Of a stretch of DNA of 64,000 nucleotides, positions 51,071 to 59,739 are shown one piece after another. The notes below the pieces were generated by a model that was not told the DNA's origin, searched no databases, and was given only the letters and a program-made list of their open reading frames with translations. The stretch is from positions 7,032,001 through 7,096,000 of the forward strand of contig NZ_CP109178.1 of the NCBI RefSeq assembly GCF_036248255.1, written 5' to 3'. Numbering within the stretch: position 1 is the stretch's first letter; each line of letters starts with the position of its first letter. Source of the DNA: Streptomyces sp. NBC_01717. GTDB taxonomy: Bacteria; Actinomycetota; Actinomycetes; Streptomycetales; Streptomycetaceae. The position numbers and the translations under genes were made by a program.

Positions 51071-51826
51071 TCAGAACCCGTGCCGTACCCCGCCGTCCAC
51101 CGGCACCATGATCCCCGTCAGATACGACGCCGCGGGCGACAGCAGGAACGCCGCCGTCCGGCCGAACTCCTGAGGCGTGCCGTACCGGCGCAACGGAATG
51201 CGCGCCTCGGCCGCCGCACGGGACGCCTCCGCATCGCCGGACAGCGCGTCCAGCTCACGCACCCGGTCCGTGTCGATCCGAGCCGGCAGCACGCCCACCA
51301 CGCGGATGCCCCGCGGGCCGAGCTCGTCGGCCAGGGACTTGGCGAATCCGGCCAGGCCAGGTCGCAGACCGTTCGAAATGGTCAGCCCGGCGATCGGCTC
51401 ATGGACCGAGCCGGACAGCACGAAGCCGATCACCCCGCCCTCGCCGAGCGCCGCGGCCGCCGTACGGGCCAGCCGCACGGCACCCAGGAACACCGAATCG
51501 AATGCCGACTGCCACTGCTCGTCCGTGTTGTCCGCGACGAAGCCGGGGGCGGGCCCACCGACGCTGATCAGGATGCCGTCGAGCCGCCCGAACCGCTCAT
51601 GGGCGGCGTCCACCAGCCGCTGCGCGGCGGCGGGCTCCGCATTGTCGGCGGCGAGACCGACGGCGTCCGGCCCCAGTTCGGCGGCGGCCGCCTCGACCCG
51701 CTTCTCGTCGCGGCCGGTGATGATCACCTTCGCGCCGTCCGCCACCAGCTCCCGCGCCGTGGCGTTGCCCAGCCCCCGGGTCGCGCCCGTGACGATGTAC
51801 ACACGATCCTTCAATTCAAGATCCAT
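51071..51826 (-). CDS. SDR family oxidoreductase with altered active site
   Basis: A 251-residue short-chain dehydrogenase. The cofactor motif VTGATRGLGNATA and the end PAASYLTGIMVPVDGG are normal. Where Y-x3-K is expected after the serine (GFVLSGSVHEPIAGL), the sequence reads TISNGLRPGLAGF, so the catalytic Tyr and Lys are replaced by Asn and Arg. This S-N-x2-R variant occurs in a branch of FabG-like proteins, as I recall; activity may be altered or absent. It starts 5 bases after the GH15 stop on the same strand. Confidence 0.88.
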   Translation of the reverse strand: MDLELKDRVYIVTGATRGLGNATARELVADGAKVIITGRDEKRVEAAAAELGPDAVGLAADNAEPAAAQRLVDAAHERFGRLDGILISVGGPAPGFVADNTDEQWQSAFDSVFLGAVRLARTAAAALGEGGVIGFVLSGSVHEPIAGLTISNGLRPGLAGFAKSLADELGPRGIRVVGVLPARIDTDRVRELDALSGDAEASRAAAEARIPLRRYGTPQEFGRTAAFLLSPAASYLTGIMVPVDGGVRHGF

Positions 51827-51831
51827 GGCCC

Positions 51832-53631
51832 CTATCCTGCCGTCTCGGCCTCCAGGATGTCCTCCCCGGTCAGTGCGATCGCGGTGCCCACCAGTCCGAT
51901 ATGGCTGAATGCCTGCGGGAAATTGCCCAACTGCCGCCGCGCCACGGTGTCGTACTCCTCGGCGAGCAGCCCGACATCGTTGCGGAGCTCGAGGAGCCGC
52001 TCGAAGAGTTCGGTGGCCTCCTCGGCGCGCCCGGTCAGGCGCAGCGCGTCAGCCAGCCAGAACGAGCACGCCAGGAACGCCCCTTCGCCGCCCGGCAGCC
52101 CGTCGATCGAGACACCCTCCGTGCTGTAGCGGCGGACCAGACCGTCGCTGCCCAGCTCGTCACGGACCGCGTCGACCGTGCCGACGAGACGCGGATCGTC
52201 CGGCGGCAGGAATCCGGTCCGGGCGATCAGCAGCGTCGCGGCGTCCAGGTCCCGGGAGCCGTACGACTGCGTGAACGTGTTCCGTACGGGGTCGTACCCC
52301 TTCTCGCACACCTCCCGGTGCACGGCGTCCCGCATCACCCGCCACCGTTCGGCGTCCCCGGCCAGCGACGGGTTCGCCTCCAGGGTGCGCACCGCGCGGT
52401 CTGCGGCGACCCAGGCCATCACCTTCGAGTGCACGAAGTGGCGGCGCTGGCCGCGGATCTCCCAGAGCCCCTCGTCCGGCTCGCGCCAGGTGGACTCCAG
52501 GAACCCGAGCAGGCTGAGCTGCAGGCTCCAGGCGTGCGGTTGATCGGCCAGGCCCGCCTCGCGCGCGAGCCGGAGCGAGTCGATGACCTCTCCGTACACA
52601 TCGAGCTGCCGTTGCCGGACCGCCGCGTTGCCGATCCGGACCGGGCTGGAGTTCTCGTATCCGGCCAGCCATGGCAGCTCCGCCTCGGGCAGCCGCCGTT
52701 CGCCCGACAGGCCGTACATGATCTGCAGGTCGGCGGGGTCCCCGGCGACCGCGCGCAGCAGCCAGTCCCGCCAGGCGGCGGCCTCCCCCACATAGCCGGC
52801 CGAGAGCAGCGCGTTGAGCGCCAGGGTGGAGTCCCGCAGCCAGCAGAAGCGGTAGTCCCAGTTCCGTACGCCGCCGATCTCCTCCGGCAGCGATGTGGTG
52901 GGGGCCGCCACGATGCCGCCGGTCGGGGCGAAGGTGAGCGCCTTGAGGGTGATCAGCGAGCGGATCACGGCTTCCCGGTACGGTCCCCGGTACTTGCAGC
53001 GGGCCGACCACTCGGCCCAGTCGGAGAGGGTGTTCTTCAGCGCCTCGTGCGGATCGACGAGATCGGGGCGCGGCGAGTGCGACGGGTGCCAGGTCAGTAC
53101 GAACGCCACCTGCTCGCCGGCGGAGACGGTGAACGACGAGCAGGTGGAGAACTCCTGGCCCCAGGTCTTGACCGGTGGCTCGCTGCGCAGCCAGACCGAG
53201 TCGGGTCCGGCGACCGCCACCCGGTGGCCCTGCGAACGGCGCATCCACGGCACGATGGAGCCGAAGTCGAAGCGCAGCCGGATCACCGAAGTCATGTCGA
53301 CGGTGCCGCTGATCCCCTCGACGATCCGCATGACATCGGGTTCCTGGTCGCGCTGCGGCATGAAGTCGATGACCTTGACGGTGCCGGTGCGGGTCTCCCA
53401 GAACGTCTCCAGGACGAGGGAGTCACCCACGTAGCCGCGCCGGGTGCAGGTGTCCGCGCCCTTCGGGGCGATGCGCCAGTGGCCGTTGTCGTCGTCGCCG
53501 AGCAGGCCGGCGAAGCAGGCGCCCGAGTCGAAACGGGGTAGACAGAGCCAGTCCACAGAACCGTTCCTGCCGACCAGGGCGGCTGTCTGCAGATCGCCGA
53601 TGAGGGCGTAGTCCTCGATGCGTGGGGTCAC
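51832..53631 (-). CDS. GH15 family glycosidase (trehalase/glucoamylase-like)
   Basis: A 599-residue cytosolic protein of the bacterial GH15 type: an N-terminal beta-sandwich (SVDWLCLPRFDSGACFAGLLG) then an alpha/alpha barrel with VRNWDYRFCWLRDSTLALNA, the substrate region, and ADQPHAWSLQLSLLG. Relatives in actinobacteria include acid trehalases that hydrolyse trehalose to glucose; others are glucoamylases or dextranases. Length is normal. No signal peptide. It is grouped with an SDR and SURF1 on the same strand, without obvious metabolic link. Confidence 0.9.
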   Translation of the reverse strand: MTPRIEDYALIGDLQTAALVGRNGSVDWLCLPRFDSGACFAGLLGDDDNGHWRIAPKGADTCTRRGYVGDSLVLETFWETRTGTVKVIDFMPQRDQEPDVMRIVEGISGTVDMTSVIRLRFDFGSIVPWMRRSQGHRVAVAGPDSVWLRSEPPVKTWGQEFSTCSSFTVSAGEQVAFVLTWHPSHSPRPDLVDPHEALKNTLSDWAEWSARCKYRGPYREAVIRSLITLKALTFAPTGGIVAAPTTSLPEEIGGVRNWDYRFCWLRDSTLALNALLSAGYVGEAAAWRDWLLRAVAGDPADLQIMYGLSGERRLPEAELPWLAGYENSSPVRIGNAAVRQRQLDVYGEVIDSLRLAREAGLADQPHAWSLQLSLLGFLESTWREPDEGLWEIRGQRRHFVHSKVMAWVAADRAVRTLEANPSLAGDAERWRVMRDAVHREVCEKGYDPVRNTFTQSYGSRDLDAATLLIARTGFLPPDDPRLVGTVDAVRDELGSDGLVRRYSTEGVSIDGLPGGEGAFLACSFWLADALRLTGRAEEATELFERLLELRNDVGLLAEEYDTVARRQLGNFPQAFSHIGLVGTAIALTGEDILEAETAG

Positions 53632-53749
53632 GTTCTGCCGTGTTCCCGAACCGGGGCCTCGCTAAGCAGCCGGTGTCCCACGGGCGGCCGCAGACTCCTG
53701 CAGCGGAACCGGTCGAGCGGCCATCGGTCAGGCTGTCGTGGGCGCCGTG

Positions 53750-54589
53750 TCAGGCAGTCGCCGGCTCGGGCTGCTCCGGCTCCGACTCCGGCTCTCCGGA
53801 GGCCTCGGCCTTGGCCGCGGCCTCCACCCGGTCGCGCTTCTCGCGCCGGGCCAGCACCACATATCCGACCGGGACGCCCGAGGCGAACAGCCACCACTGG
53901 ACCGCATACGCCATGTGCGGACCGATGGAGCTGTCGTCGGGGGCCTCGATCAGCTCGGGGACGTCGCCGGACGGTTCGGGGCCGGTCTGCTCGATGTAGC
54001 CGCCGAGGACCGGCCGGGAGAGAGCCTTGGCCTGCTGGGCGCTGTTGATCAGCATCACCTGGCGGTCCGGCAGGTCCGACAGGTCCTTGATTCCGCTGGT
54101 TCCCGTCGTCTCGTCGGCCTTGAGCCGCCCTGTGACGGTCACCTCGCCCTTGGGTACGGCCGGGACGTCCGGGAAGGCGCGCTGGTCGTCGGCGGCGGGG
54201 ACCCAGCCGCGGTTGATCAGGACCGTACCGCCGCCCTTGAGGTCGAGCGGGATCAGTACGTGGAAACCGATGCTTCCGTCCGTGGAGGTCCGGCGGCGCA
54301 CCACGACCTCGTGCTCCGTGTCGTACGTCCCCGTGGCCGTCACCGCACGCCAGTAGTCGGAGCGCGGGATGGTGTGACCCGGGGAGGTGAGTGTGGCGAC
54401 CGGAACCGGCTTCGCCTTGAGGTTGTGCGAGATCAGAGCGTTCTGCGCCACCCGGTGCTCATGCCGGTGCAGCTGCCAGAAGCCCAGCTCGACCATCGTG
54501 GGAATGAGGACGAGGGTGAGGAGGGCGAGGATCAGCCACTGCCGGGTCAACAGGAAGCGGTACACCCCACGACGGTACAACTGCGTCAT
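53750..54589 (-). CDS. SURF1 family cytochrome oxidase assembly protein
   Basis: A 279-residue protein with an N-terminal helix (WLILALLTLVLIPTMVELGFWQLHRHEHR) and a C-terminal helix (MAYAVQWWLFASGVPVGYVVLA), quoted in part. The loop between carries GTVLINRGWVPAADDQ, the best-conserved SURF1 segment. It aids heme a insertion into cytochrome c oxidase at the membrane. The C-terminal tail is rich in Glu and Pro. Length and two-helix layout are typical. Confidence 0.93.
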   Translation of the reverse strand: MTQLYRRGVYRFLLTRQWLILALLTLVLIPTMVELGFWQLHRHEHRVAQNALISHNLKAKPVPVATLTSPGHTIPRSDYWRAVTATGTYDTEHEVVVRRRTSTDGSIGFHVLIPLDLKGGGTVLINRGWVPAADDQRAFPDVPAVPKGEVTVTGRLKADETTGTSGIKDLSDLPDRQVMLINSAQQAKALSRPVLGGYIEQTGPEPSGDVPELIEAPDDSSIGPHMAYAVQWWLFASGVPVGYVVLARREKRDRVEAAAKAEASGEPESEPEQPEPATA

Positions 54590-54636
54590 GGGGTGCCTCG
54601 CGGAGGGGGTGGCGGAACGGACCGTGCGGCCGGTGG

Positions 54637-54870
54637 TCAGACCTTGTCGATGATGCCCACCTTCCCCTCCGCCCGGGCGCAGTGACCGCCGCAGAACCAG
54701 TGCCCGTCCACCTCGACACCCTGGCCGATGACCTGGACCCGGCAGTGCTCACAGATGGGCGCCATCCGGTGAATGGCGCAGGAGAAGCAGTCGAAGACAT
54801 GCACCGCGCCCTGCGCGTGCACCTCGAACGACATGCCGTAGTCGTTTCCGCAAACTTCACAACGTGCCAT
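54637..54870 (-). CDS. Small zinc-ribbon protein
   Basis: A 77-residue protein with at least three Cys pairs: CEVCGNDY, CFSCAIH, CEHCRVQV and a final CGGHCARAEG, with nearby His residues, so it should bind two zinc ions. It has no membrane segment. The family is conserved in Streptomyces but its role is unknown to me. The ATG at 54870 starts directly at the first Cys pair; the upstream extension is unconserved. Confidence 0.85.
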   Translation of the reverse strand: MARCEVCGNDYGMSFEVHAQGAVHVFDCFSCAIHRMAPICEHCRVQVIGQGVEVDGHWFCGGHCARAEGKVGIIDKV

Positions 54871-54934
54871 GCGCCACAGGGTGGGATGCGGGGGCGCCGG
54901 GCGGCGAGCGGCGGACGGGCGAGTCGCCCCCGGT

Positions 54935-55954
54935 TCACTCCGATGACGGCGTCGGCAGGGCGGGGGCCACCGGGGCCCCGGTCGTCGTCGACACCTGTGC
55001 CACATCCCGCAGCAGATGGGTGAAGGCGCTCTCGTCCACGATCGGTGTGCCGAACGCCTTTGCCTTCACCGTCTTCGACGTCGCCGCGTCGGGGTCGTTG
55101 CTGACCAGCAGGCTGGTCAGCCGGGAGACGCTGGTCGCCACATGCAGCCCGGCCTCGATCGCCCGGTCCTCCAGCAGCTCACGGTCGATGGAGGTGTCCC
55201 CGGAGAACGCCACCCGCATGCCCTGCATGAGCGGTTTGTCCTTGTCGTACCGCCCCGGGTTCGGATACGGGCAGGCCGGCCGCTTGCGCGAAGGGCGCCA
55301 GCTGCTCTGGCTGCCGTACGACGGCTGGTGGCCGACCCGCGGGGTGACCGGGGATTCCGACCACTCGGTCAGCGGGCGGCACTCCAGCAGTGGCAGCCGC
55401 ACCCCGTCGCGCGCCGCCGCATGCAGACTCGGCCGGAACGCCTCGGCCAGCACCCGGGCGTCGTCCAGCGCGTGGTGTGCACGCTGCTGTACGACTCCGA
55501 AGTGTGCGGCCAGCGACTGCAGCTTGTGGTTGGGCAGCGGCAGCCGGAGCTCCTTGGAGAGCGCGATGGTGCAGAGCCGGTGTTCGACCGGGGCGACGAC
55601 CGCGGCGCGCGCGTACTCCCGGGCCAGCATCGACCAGTCGAAGGCGGCGTTGTGCGCGACGAGCACGCGGCCCGCGAGACGCTCGGACAGATCGGCGGCG
55701 ACTTCCGGGAAGAGCGGGGCGCCCTCCAGGACATCACTGGTCAGGCCGTGGATCCAGACGGGGCCGGGGTCCCGCTCCGGGTTGACGAGGGTGTACCAGT
55801 GGTCCTCGACGTTGCCCTGCGCGTCCAGCCGGTAGACGGCAGCGGACACTATCCGGTCGTCCCGGGCGAGTCCGGTGGTCTCCACGTCGACGACCGCGTA
55901 CCCCTGTGGGTAGGCGGTCGGCCACGGTGCTGCGGTCTGGCGGTCGTCGAGCAT
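54935..55954 (-). CDS. DEDDh 3'-5' exonuclease with C-terminal BRCT domain
   Basis: A 339-residue protein related to the epsilon subunit of DNA polymerase III. Exonuclease motifs are VVDVETTGLARDDRI (Exo I), LVAHNAAFDWSML (Exo II) and HHALDDARVLAEAF (Exo III), covering the acidic residues and His. From about residue 235 a BRCT-like domain follows (GMRVAFSGDTSIDRELLEDRA and TSLLVSNDPDAATSKTVKA). It probably acts in DNA repair rather than as the main proofreader. Start: ATG 55954; an in-frame GTG at 55960 is possible. No ribosome site is clear. Confidence 0.9.
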   Translation of the reverse strand: MLDDRQTAAPWPTAYPQGYAVVDVETTGLARDDRIVSAAVYRLDAQGNVEDHWYTLVNPERDPGPVWIHGLTSDVLEGAPLFPEVAADLSERLAGRVLVAHNAAFDWSMLAREYARAAVVAPVEHRLCTIALSKELRLPLPNHKLQSLAAHFGVVQQRAHHALDDARVLAEAFRPSLHAAARDGVRLPLLECRPLTEWSESPVTPRVGHQPSYGSQSSWRPSRKRPACPYPNPGRYDKDKPLMQGMRVAFSGDTSIDRELLEDRAIEAGLHVATSVSRLTSLLVSNDPDAATSKTVKAKAFGTPIVDESAFTHLLRDVAQVSTTTGAPVAPALPTPSSE

Positions 55955-56031
55955 GGTCACAGAGAATACGGGCCGGGACTGACAGCCCCCCATCCGGGAG
56001 CGTTCTGTTCGAGCCGCCCGGCGAGGCGCCG

Positions 56032-56658
56032 CTAGCTTCCACCGGTGGCGAGCAGTCCGTTCACCAGTGCCCGCATGGACGCCGTGAACAGTCGTTCCTG
56101 GTCGGCGGGGAGGGCGAGCGCGCGGGCCAGCGCCGGGTCGTGCTCGGCCGTGACCACGTCCCAGAGATCACCCTCGCCGGGGGACTGGACCGGGGAGCGT
56201 TCCCGGTTGCGTTCGACGAGCAGGAAGCCGACGGTCTGGAACTGCACCGCCCGTACCGCGTCGGCGGCCCGCGCCCCGCGCAGCCCCGCGGCGTGCACCT
56301 CGTGGACGAGGGCCTGCTGCGCGGGCAGGAACATCCGCTCCGTGAGACCGCGTTCATGGACGATCGCGATCAGGTGGGGGCGGGCGCGCAGTTCGCGGCG
56401 CAGCCCCCGGGCGACGGAGACTATCCGGGCCACCGGGGTCCGGCCGGCCGGCCGGACGGCGCCCATCTCCTGGACGGTGCGCTCCACCAGGGCGTCGAGC
56501 AGCGACTCGCGATTGCCGACATGCCAGTAGATCGAGGTGACCGCCGTGCCCAGCTCGGCGGCCAGCTTGCGCATCGTGAGGGCATCCGGGCCGTGCTGCC
56601 GCACCAGGGCGGCAGCGGCCTCCAGAACCTCTTCGCGGGTCAGCGACGATCGCGCCAC
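56032..56658 (-). CDS. TetR family regulator
   Basis: A 208-residue regulator with a TetR helix-turn-helix (ALTMRKLAAELGTAVTSIYWHVGNRESLLDAL, quoted in parts) at residues about 25-60 and a helical ligand domain. It is divergent from the decarboxylase-family operon; a perfect palindrome in the gap is its likely operator. The ligand is probably a substrate or intermediate of that operon. Confidence 0.92.
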   Translation of the reverse strand: MARSSLTREEVLEAAAALVRQHGPDALTMRKLAAELGTAVTSIYWHVGNRESLLDALVERTVQEMGAVRPAGRTPVARIVSVARGLRRELRARPHLIAIVHERGLTERMFLPAQQALVHEVHAAGLRGARAADAVRAVQFQTVGFLLVERNRERSPVQSPGEGDLWDVVTAEHDPALARALALPADQERLFTASMRALVNGLLATGGS

Positions 56659-56719
56659 AGTGCTCCCAGCTTTCCGAACTCCGTTACGTGCATGCCTATT
56701 TACCCTTCATTCCGGCCGG

Positions 56720-56734
56720 TGTAACTGTGTTACA
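56720..56734. promoter_or_regulatory. TetR operator-like palindrome
   Basis: TGTAAC and GTTACA are separated by TGT: a perfect 6-base inverted repeat with a 3-base centre, 38 bases before the decarboxylase start and 61 bases from the TetR start. Position and form suit a TetR dimer controlling both genes. Confidence 0.7.
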
Positions 56735-56772
56735 GAACCCGGGCACGGACAACCGAGAAGGGTGGTACGTCC

Positions 56773-57573
56773 ATGGCACGTGTACGGTACGGCGCGCGCA
56801 CCGACGCCGAGCTGGCGGCGGCCCGCACAGCCCGCTCCGAACTCCCCGACATCTGGTCCACCGGCGTGGTCGCCGTCTGGGAGAGCGACCCCGACGCGGT
56901 CGCGGCGGTCCTGCCACCGCCCCTCAAACCCGCCGAACGCCCGCTCGTCCGCGCCGCCATCAGCAAGGTCGACCTCCCCGGCTATCCGCTGGGTGCGGGC
57001 TCCGTCGCCGTCGCCGCCGTCCACGACGGGCACGAGGGCTGGTATCCGCTCGTCATGCCGATGACCCACGAGCGGGCACTGATCGGCGGCCGTGAGGTCT
57101 TCGGCGAACCGAAGAAGCTGGGCGAGGTGACCGTCGAGCGTGACGGACCCGTCGTCCGGGCCGCGCTCGTCCGGCACGGCATCGCGTTCGTCGAGGTGCG
57201 CGGCGCGGTCGGCGAGCAGCTGCCGCTGCCCGAACCGGCGGAGAAGCTCGACTTCTACTTCAAGTTCCTGCCTGCCGCGGACGGTGAGGGCTTCGACGCC
57301 GATCCCGTACTGATCCACTGCATCCGCCACGAGAAGGTCCGCAAGCTGGAACGGATCTCGGGCGATGTGGTGCTGCGCGAGTCGGTGTACGACCCGGTCG
57401 CCGACCTCCCCGTACACCGGCTGATCGATCTGACCATCGGCGAGAAGACCAGCGACCAGCGGGGCAGGGCCGTCGAGCGGGTGAGCGCCGAGGCGCTGCT
57501 GCCGTACATCCACCAGCGTTACGACGACCCGCAGCAGATCCACGACGGCCCGCCGCAGGGGAGTGTCCGATGA
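56773..57573 (+). CDS. Acetoacetate decarboxylase family protein
   Basis: A 266-residue member of the acetoacetate decarboxylase-like superfamily. The region GGREVFGEPKKLGEVTVER contains the expected Schiff-base lysine; upstream VMPMTHERALIGGRE fits too. Not all family members decarboxylate; some act as aldolase/dehydratases. It starts MARVRYGARTDAELAAART and opens an operon of four coupled or close genes under probable TetR control. The substrate is unknown. Confidence 0.85.
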   Translation: MARVRYGARTDAELAAARTARSELPDIWSTGVVAVWESDPDAVAAVLPPPLKPAERPLVRAAISKVDLPGYPLGAGSVAVAAVHDGHEGWYPLVMPMTHERALIGGREVFGEPKKLGEVTVERDGPVVRAALVRHGIAFVEVRGAVGEQLPLPEPAEKLDFYFKFLPAADGEGFDADPVLIHCIRHEKVRKLERISGDVVLRESVYDPVADLPVHRLIDLTIGEKTSDQRGRAVERVSAEALLPYIHQRYDDPQQIHDGPPQGSVR

Positions 57574-58454
57574 GGCTGGGGGAGGGGCAGGTCGCCGTCG
57601 TCACCGGCGCCGCGAGCGGCATCGGGCTCGCGATGGCCCGCAGGTTCGCGGCCGAGGGACTGAAGGTCGTCCTCGCCGACGTGGAGGAGGGCGCGCTCGA
57701 CAAGGCGGCGGGCGAGCTGCGCGAGGACGGCGCGCAGGTGCTGGCGCGGGTGGCCGACGTCAGCGAGCGGGACTCCGTCCAGGCTCTCGCCGACGCCGCG
57801 TACGACACCTTCGGCGCCGTCCATGTGCTGTGCAACAACGCGGGCGTCGGCTCCGGTGCCGAGGGCCGGATGTGGGAGCACGAGCCGAACGACTGGAAGT
57901 GGGCGTTCGCCGTCAATGTGTGGGGCGTCTTCCACGGCATCCAGGCCTTCGTGCCCCGGATGATCGAGGGCGGCGAGCCCGGCCGGGTCGTCAACACCTC
58001 GTCCGGCGACGGCGGCATCGCCCCGCTGCCGACCGCCTCCGTCTACGCGGTCACCAAGTCCGCCGTCGTCACGATGACCGAGTCGCTCTACGCGCATCTG
58101 AAGGCGGAGGGCGCGGCGGTCGGCGCCTCGGTGCTCTTCCCCGGCCCGCACATGCTCCGTACCGGACTGTGGGAGTCGCACCGCAACCGGCCCGAGCGAT
58201 ACGCCAAGGAGCGGCCCCGCCGGACCCCGTACCGCAGCCTCGACCAGTGGGAGTCCGCCATGAGGGCGGCGGGCCACGAGGTCGAGTTCACACCGGTGGA
58301 GGAGGTCGCGGGCACGGTCGTGGACGGGATCCGCGCCGACCGCTTCTGGCTGCTGCCGCCGAGCGAGCACAGCGACCGGCAGATCCGCGCCAGGTCGCGG
58401 TCGATGCTCGACCGGGCGAACCCGTCGTACCTGGAGAGCTTCATACTCGACTGA
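57570..58454 (+). CDS. SDR family NAD(P)-dependent oxidoreductase
   Basis: A 294-residue classical short-chain dehydrogenase: cofactor motif VTGAASGIGLAMARRF, VLCNNAGVGSG, active-site Ser in NTSSGDGGIAPLPTAS and an intact Y-AVT-K. The C-terminal about 80 residues are longer than the usual 250-residue form and contain the metal-like cluster FTPVEEVAG. The ATG overlaps the previous stop as ATGA. It would oxidise or reduce an alcohol/keto group in the same pathway as its neighbours. Confidence 0.92.
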   Translation: MRLGEGQVAVVTGAASGIGLAMARRFAAEGLKVVLADVEEGALDKAAGELREDGAQVLARVADVSERDSVQALADAAYDTFGAVHVLCNNAGVGSGAEGRMWEHEPNDWKWAFAVNVWGVFHGIQAFVPRMIEGGEPGRVVNTSSGDGGIAPLPTASVYAVTKSAVVTMTESLYAHLKAEGAAVGASVLFPGPHMLRTGLWESHRNRPERYAKERPRRTPYRSLDQWESAMRAAGHEVEFTPVEEVAGTVVDGIRADRFWLLPPSEHSDRQIRARSRSMLDRANPSYLESFILD

Positions 58455-58464
58455 GGGGCGAGCG

Positions 58465-59739
58465 ATGACCGACCCGTATCTGATCATCTCCTCCGACTGC
58501 CACGCCGGACTGCCCACCGAGGAGTACCGGCCCTATCTGGACGCCCGCTTCCACCGGGAGTTCGACGACTTCCTTGCCGGGCGCGACCGCCGCCGTGAGG
58601 AGATGACCCGCCTCGGCGTACGCAACGAGGCCTTCGCAGACAAGTGGTTCCACGACAACGAGGAAGGGCTGAGGGGTGGTTGGGACGCCGCGCAGCGGCT
58701 CAAGGAGCTCGACGGCGACGGAGTGGCGGCCGAGGTCGTCTTCCCGGACGCGGACGCCGTCGACAGCCGGACCGCCGCCCCGTTCGGGGTCGGCCTCGGC
58801 CTCTCCGGCGACCAGGACCCGGAGCTCGGCATGGCCGGCGCGCAGGCCCACAACCGGTGGCTCGCCGACTTCGTCTCGCAGAACCCCGAACGGCACTGCG
58901 GAGTCGCCCTGTTGCCCGTCACGGGTGAGGTCGACCGTGTCGTCGCCGAGATCCACCGGGCCAAGGAGTCCGGTCTCGGGGCGTTGATGATCCCCTCCAT
59001 GTGGGTGGACAAGGCGCCGTACCACGACCGCCGTTACGACCCCGTGTGGGCGGCCGCCGCCGGGACGGGGATGCCGGTCGTCACACACTCCGGCGCGGCC
59101 CCGCGCCACGAGTACGGCGACCACCTGGGGATCTACGTCTCCGAGGTCACCTGGTGGCCGTCCCGCCCGCTCTGGTTCCTGCTCTGGTCGGGCGCCTTCG
59201 AACGCCACCCGGGGCTGAGGTTCGGCGTCGCCGAGTCCGGCTGCTGGTGGCTGCCGAACCTGCTCTGGTTCATGGACCGGCTCTACCTGGGCGCCCACGG
59301 CGGAAAGAAACTCTCGCCGTTCGCCGAGCTGAAGCGGCCCCCGCACGAATACCTGGACCGCCAGGTCTTCATCTGCGCCACCAACACCAAGCGCCGCGAG
59401 CTCGCCCAGCGGTACGAGATCGGCGTCGACAACATCCTGTGGGGCAGCGACTTCCCGCACCCCGAAGGCACCTGGCCGAACACCGCCGACTGGCTGCGCA
59501 CCACCTTCCACGACATCCCGGTGGCCGAGACCCGCCGGATGCTGGGACTCGCCGCCGCCGAGGTCTTCGGCTTCGACACGGCGAAGCTCGCGCCGATCGC
59601 CCGGCGCATCGGCCCGACCCCGCAGGAGCTGGGCCAGAGCGCCGACCAGACGGCGGTCGAAGCGTCCTGGGCACGCTCGCGCGAGGTCGGCCGGCACTGG
59701 CTGACGGACCACGACTTCCCGGTCCTGGGGGTCGGCTGA
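58465..59739 (+). CDS. Amidohydrolase family protein (COG2159 type), copy 1
   Basis: A 424-residue TIM-barrel metal enzyme. It opens MTDPYLIISSDCHAGLPTEEY, with the metal histidine in DCHAG, and ends its core with ILWGSDFPHPEGTWP containing the conserved Asp. Central marks are PVVTHSGAAPRHEYGDH. Family members include ACMSD-like decarboxylases and hydrolases of aromatic ring-cleavage products. It starts 10 bases after the SDR and its stop overlaps the next ATG as TGATG. Confidence 0.88.
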   Translation: MTDPYLIISSDCHAGLPTEEYRPYLDARFHREFDDFLAGRDRRREEMTRLGVRNEAFADKWFHDNEEGLRGGWDAAQRLKELDGDGVAAEVVFPDADAVDSRTAAPFGVGLGLSGDQDPELGMAGAQAHNRWLADFVSQNPERHCGVALLPVTGEVDRVVAEIHRAKESGLGALMIPSMWVDKAPYHDRRYDPVWAAAAGTGMPVVTHSGAAPRHEYGDHLGIYVSEVTWWPSRPLWFLLWSGAFERHPGLRFGVAESGCWWLPNLLWFMDRLYLGAHGGKKLSPFAELKRPPHEYLDRQVFICATNTKRRELAQRYEIGVDNILWGSDFPHPEGTWPNTADWLRTTFHDIPVAETRRMLGLAAAEVFGFDTAKLAPIARRIGPTPQELGQSADQTAVEASWARSREVGRHWLTDHDFPVLGVG

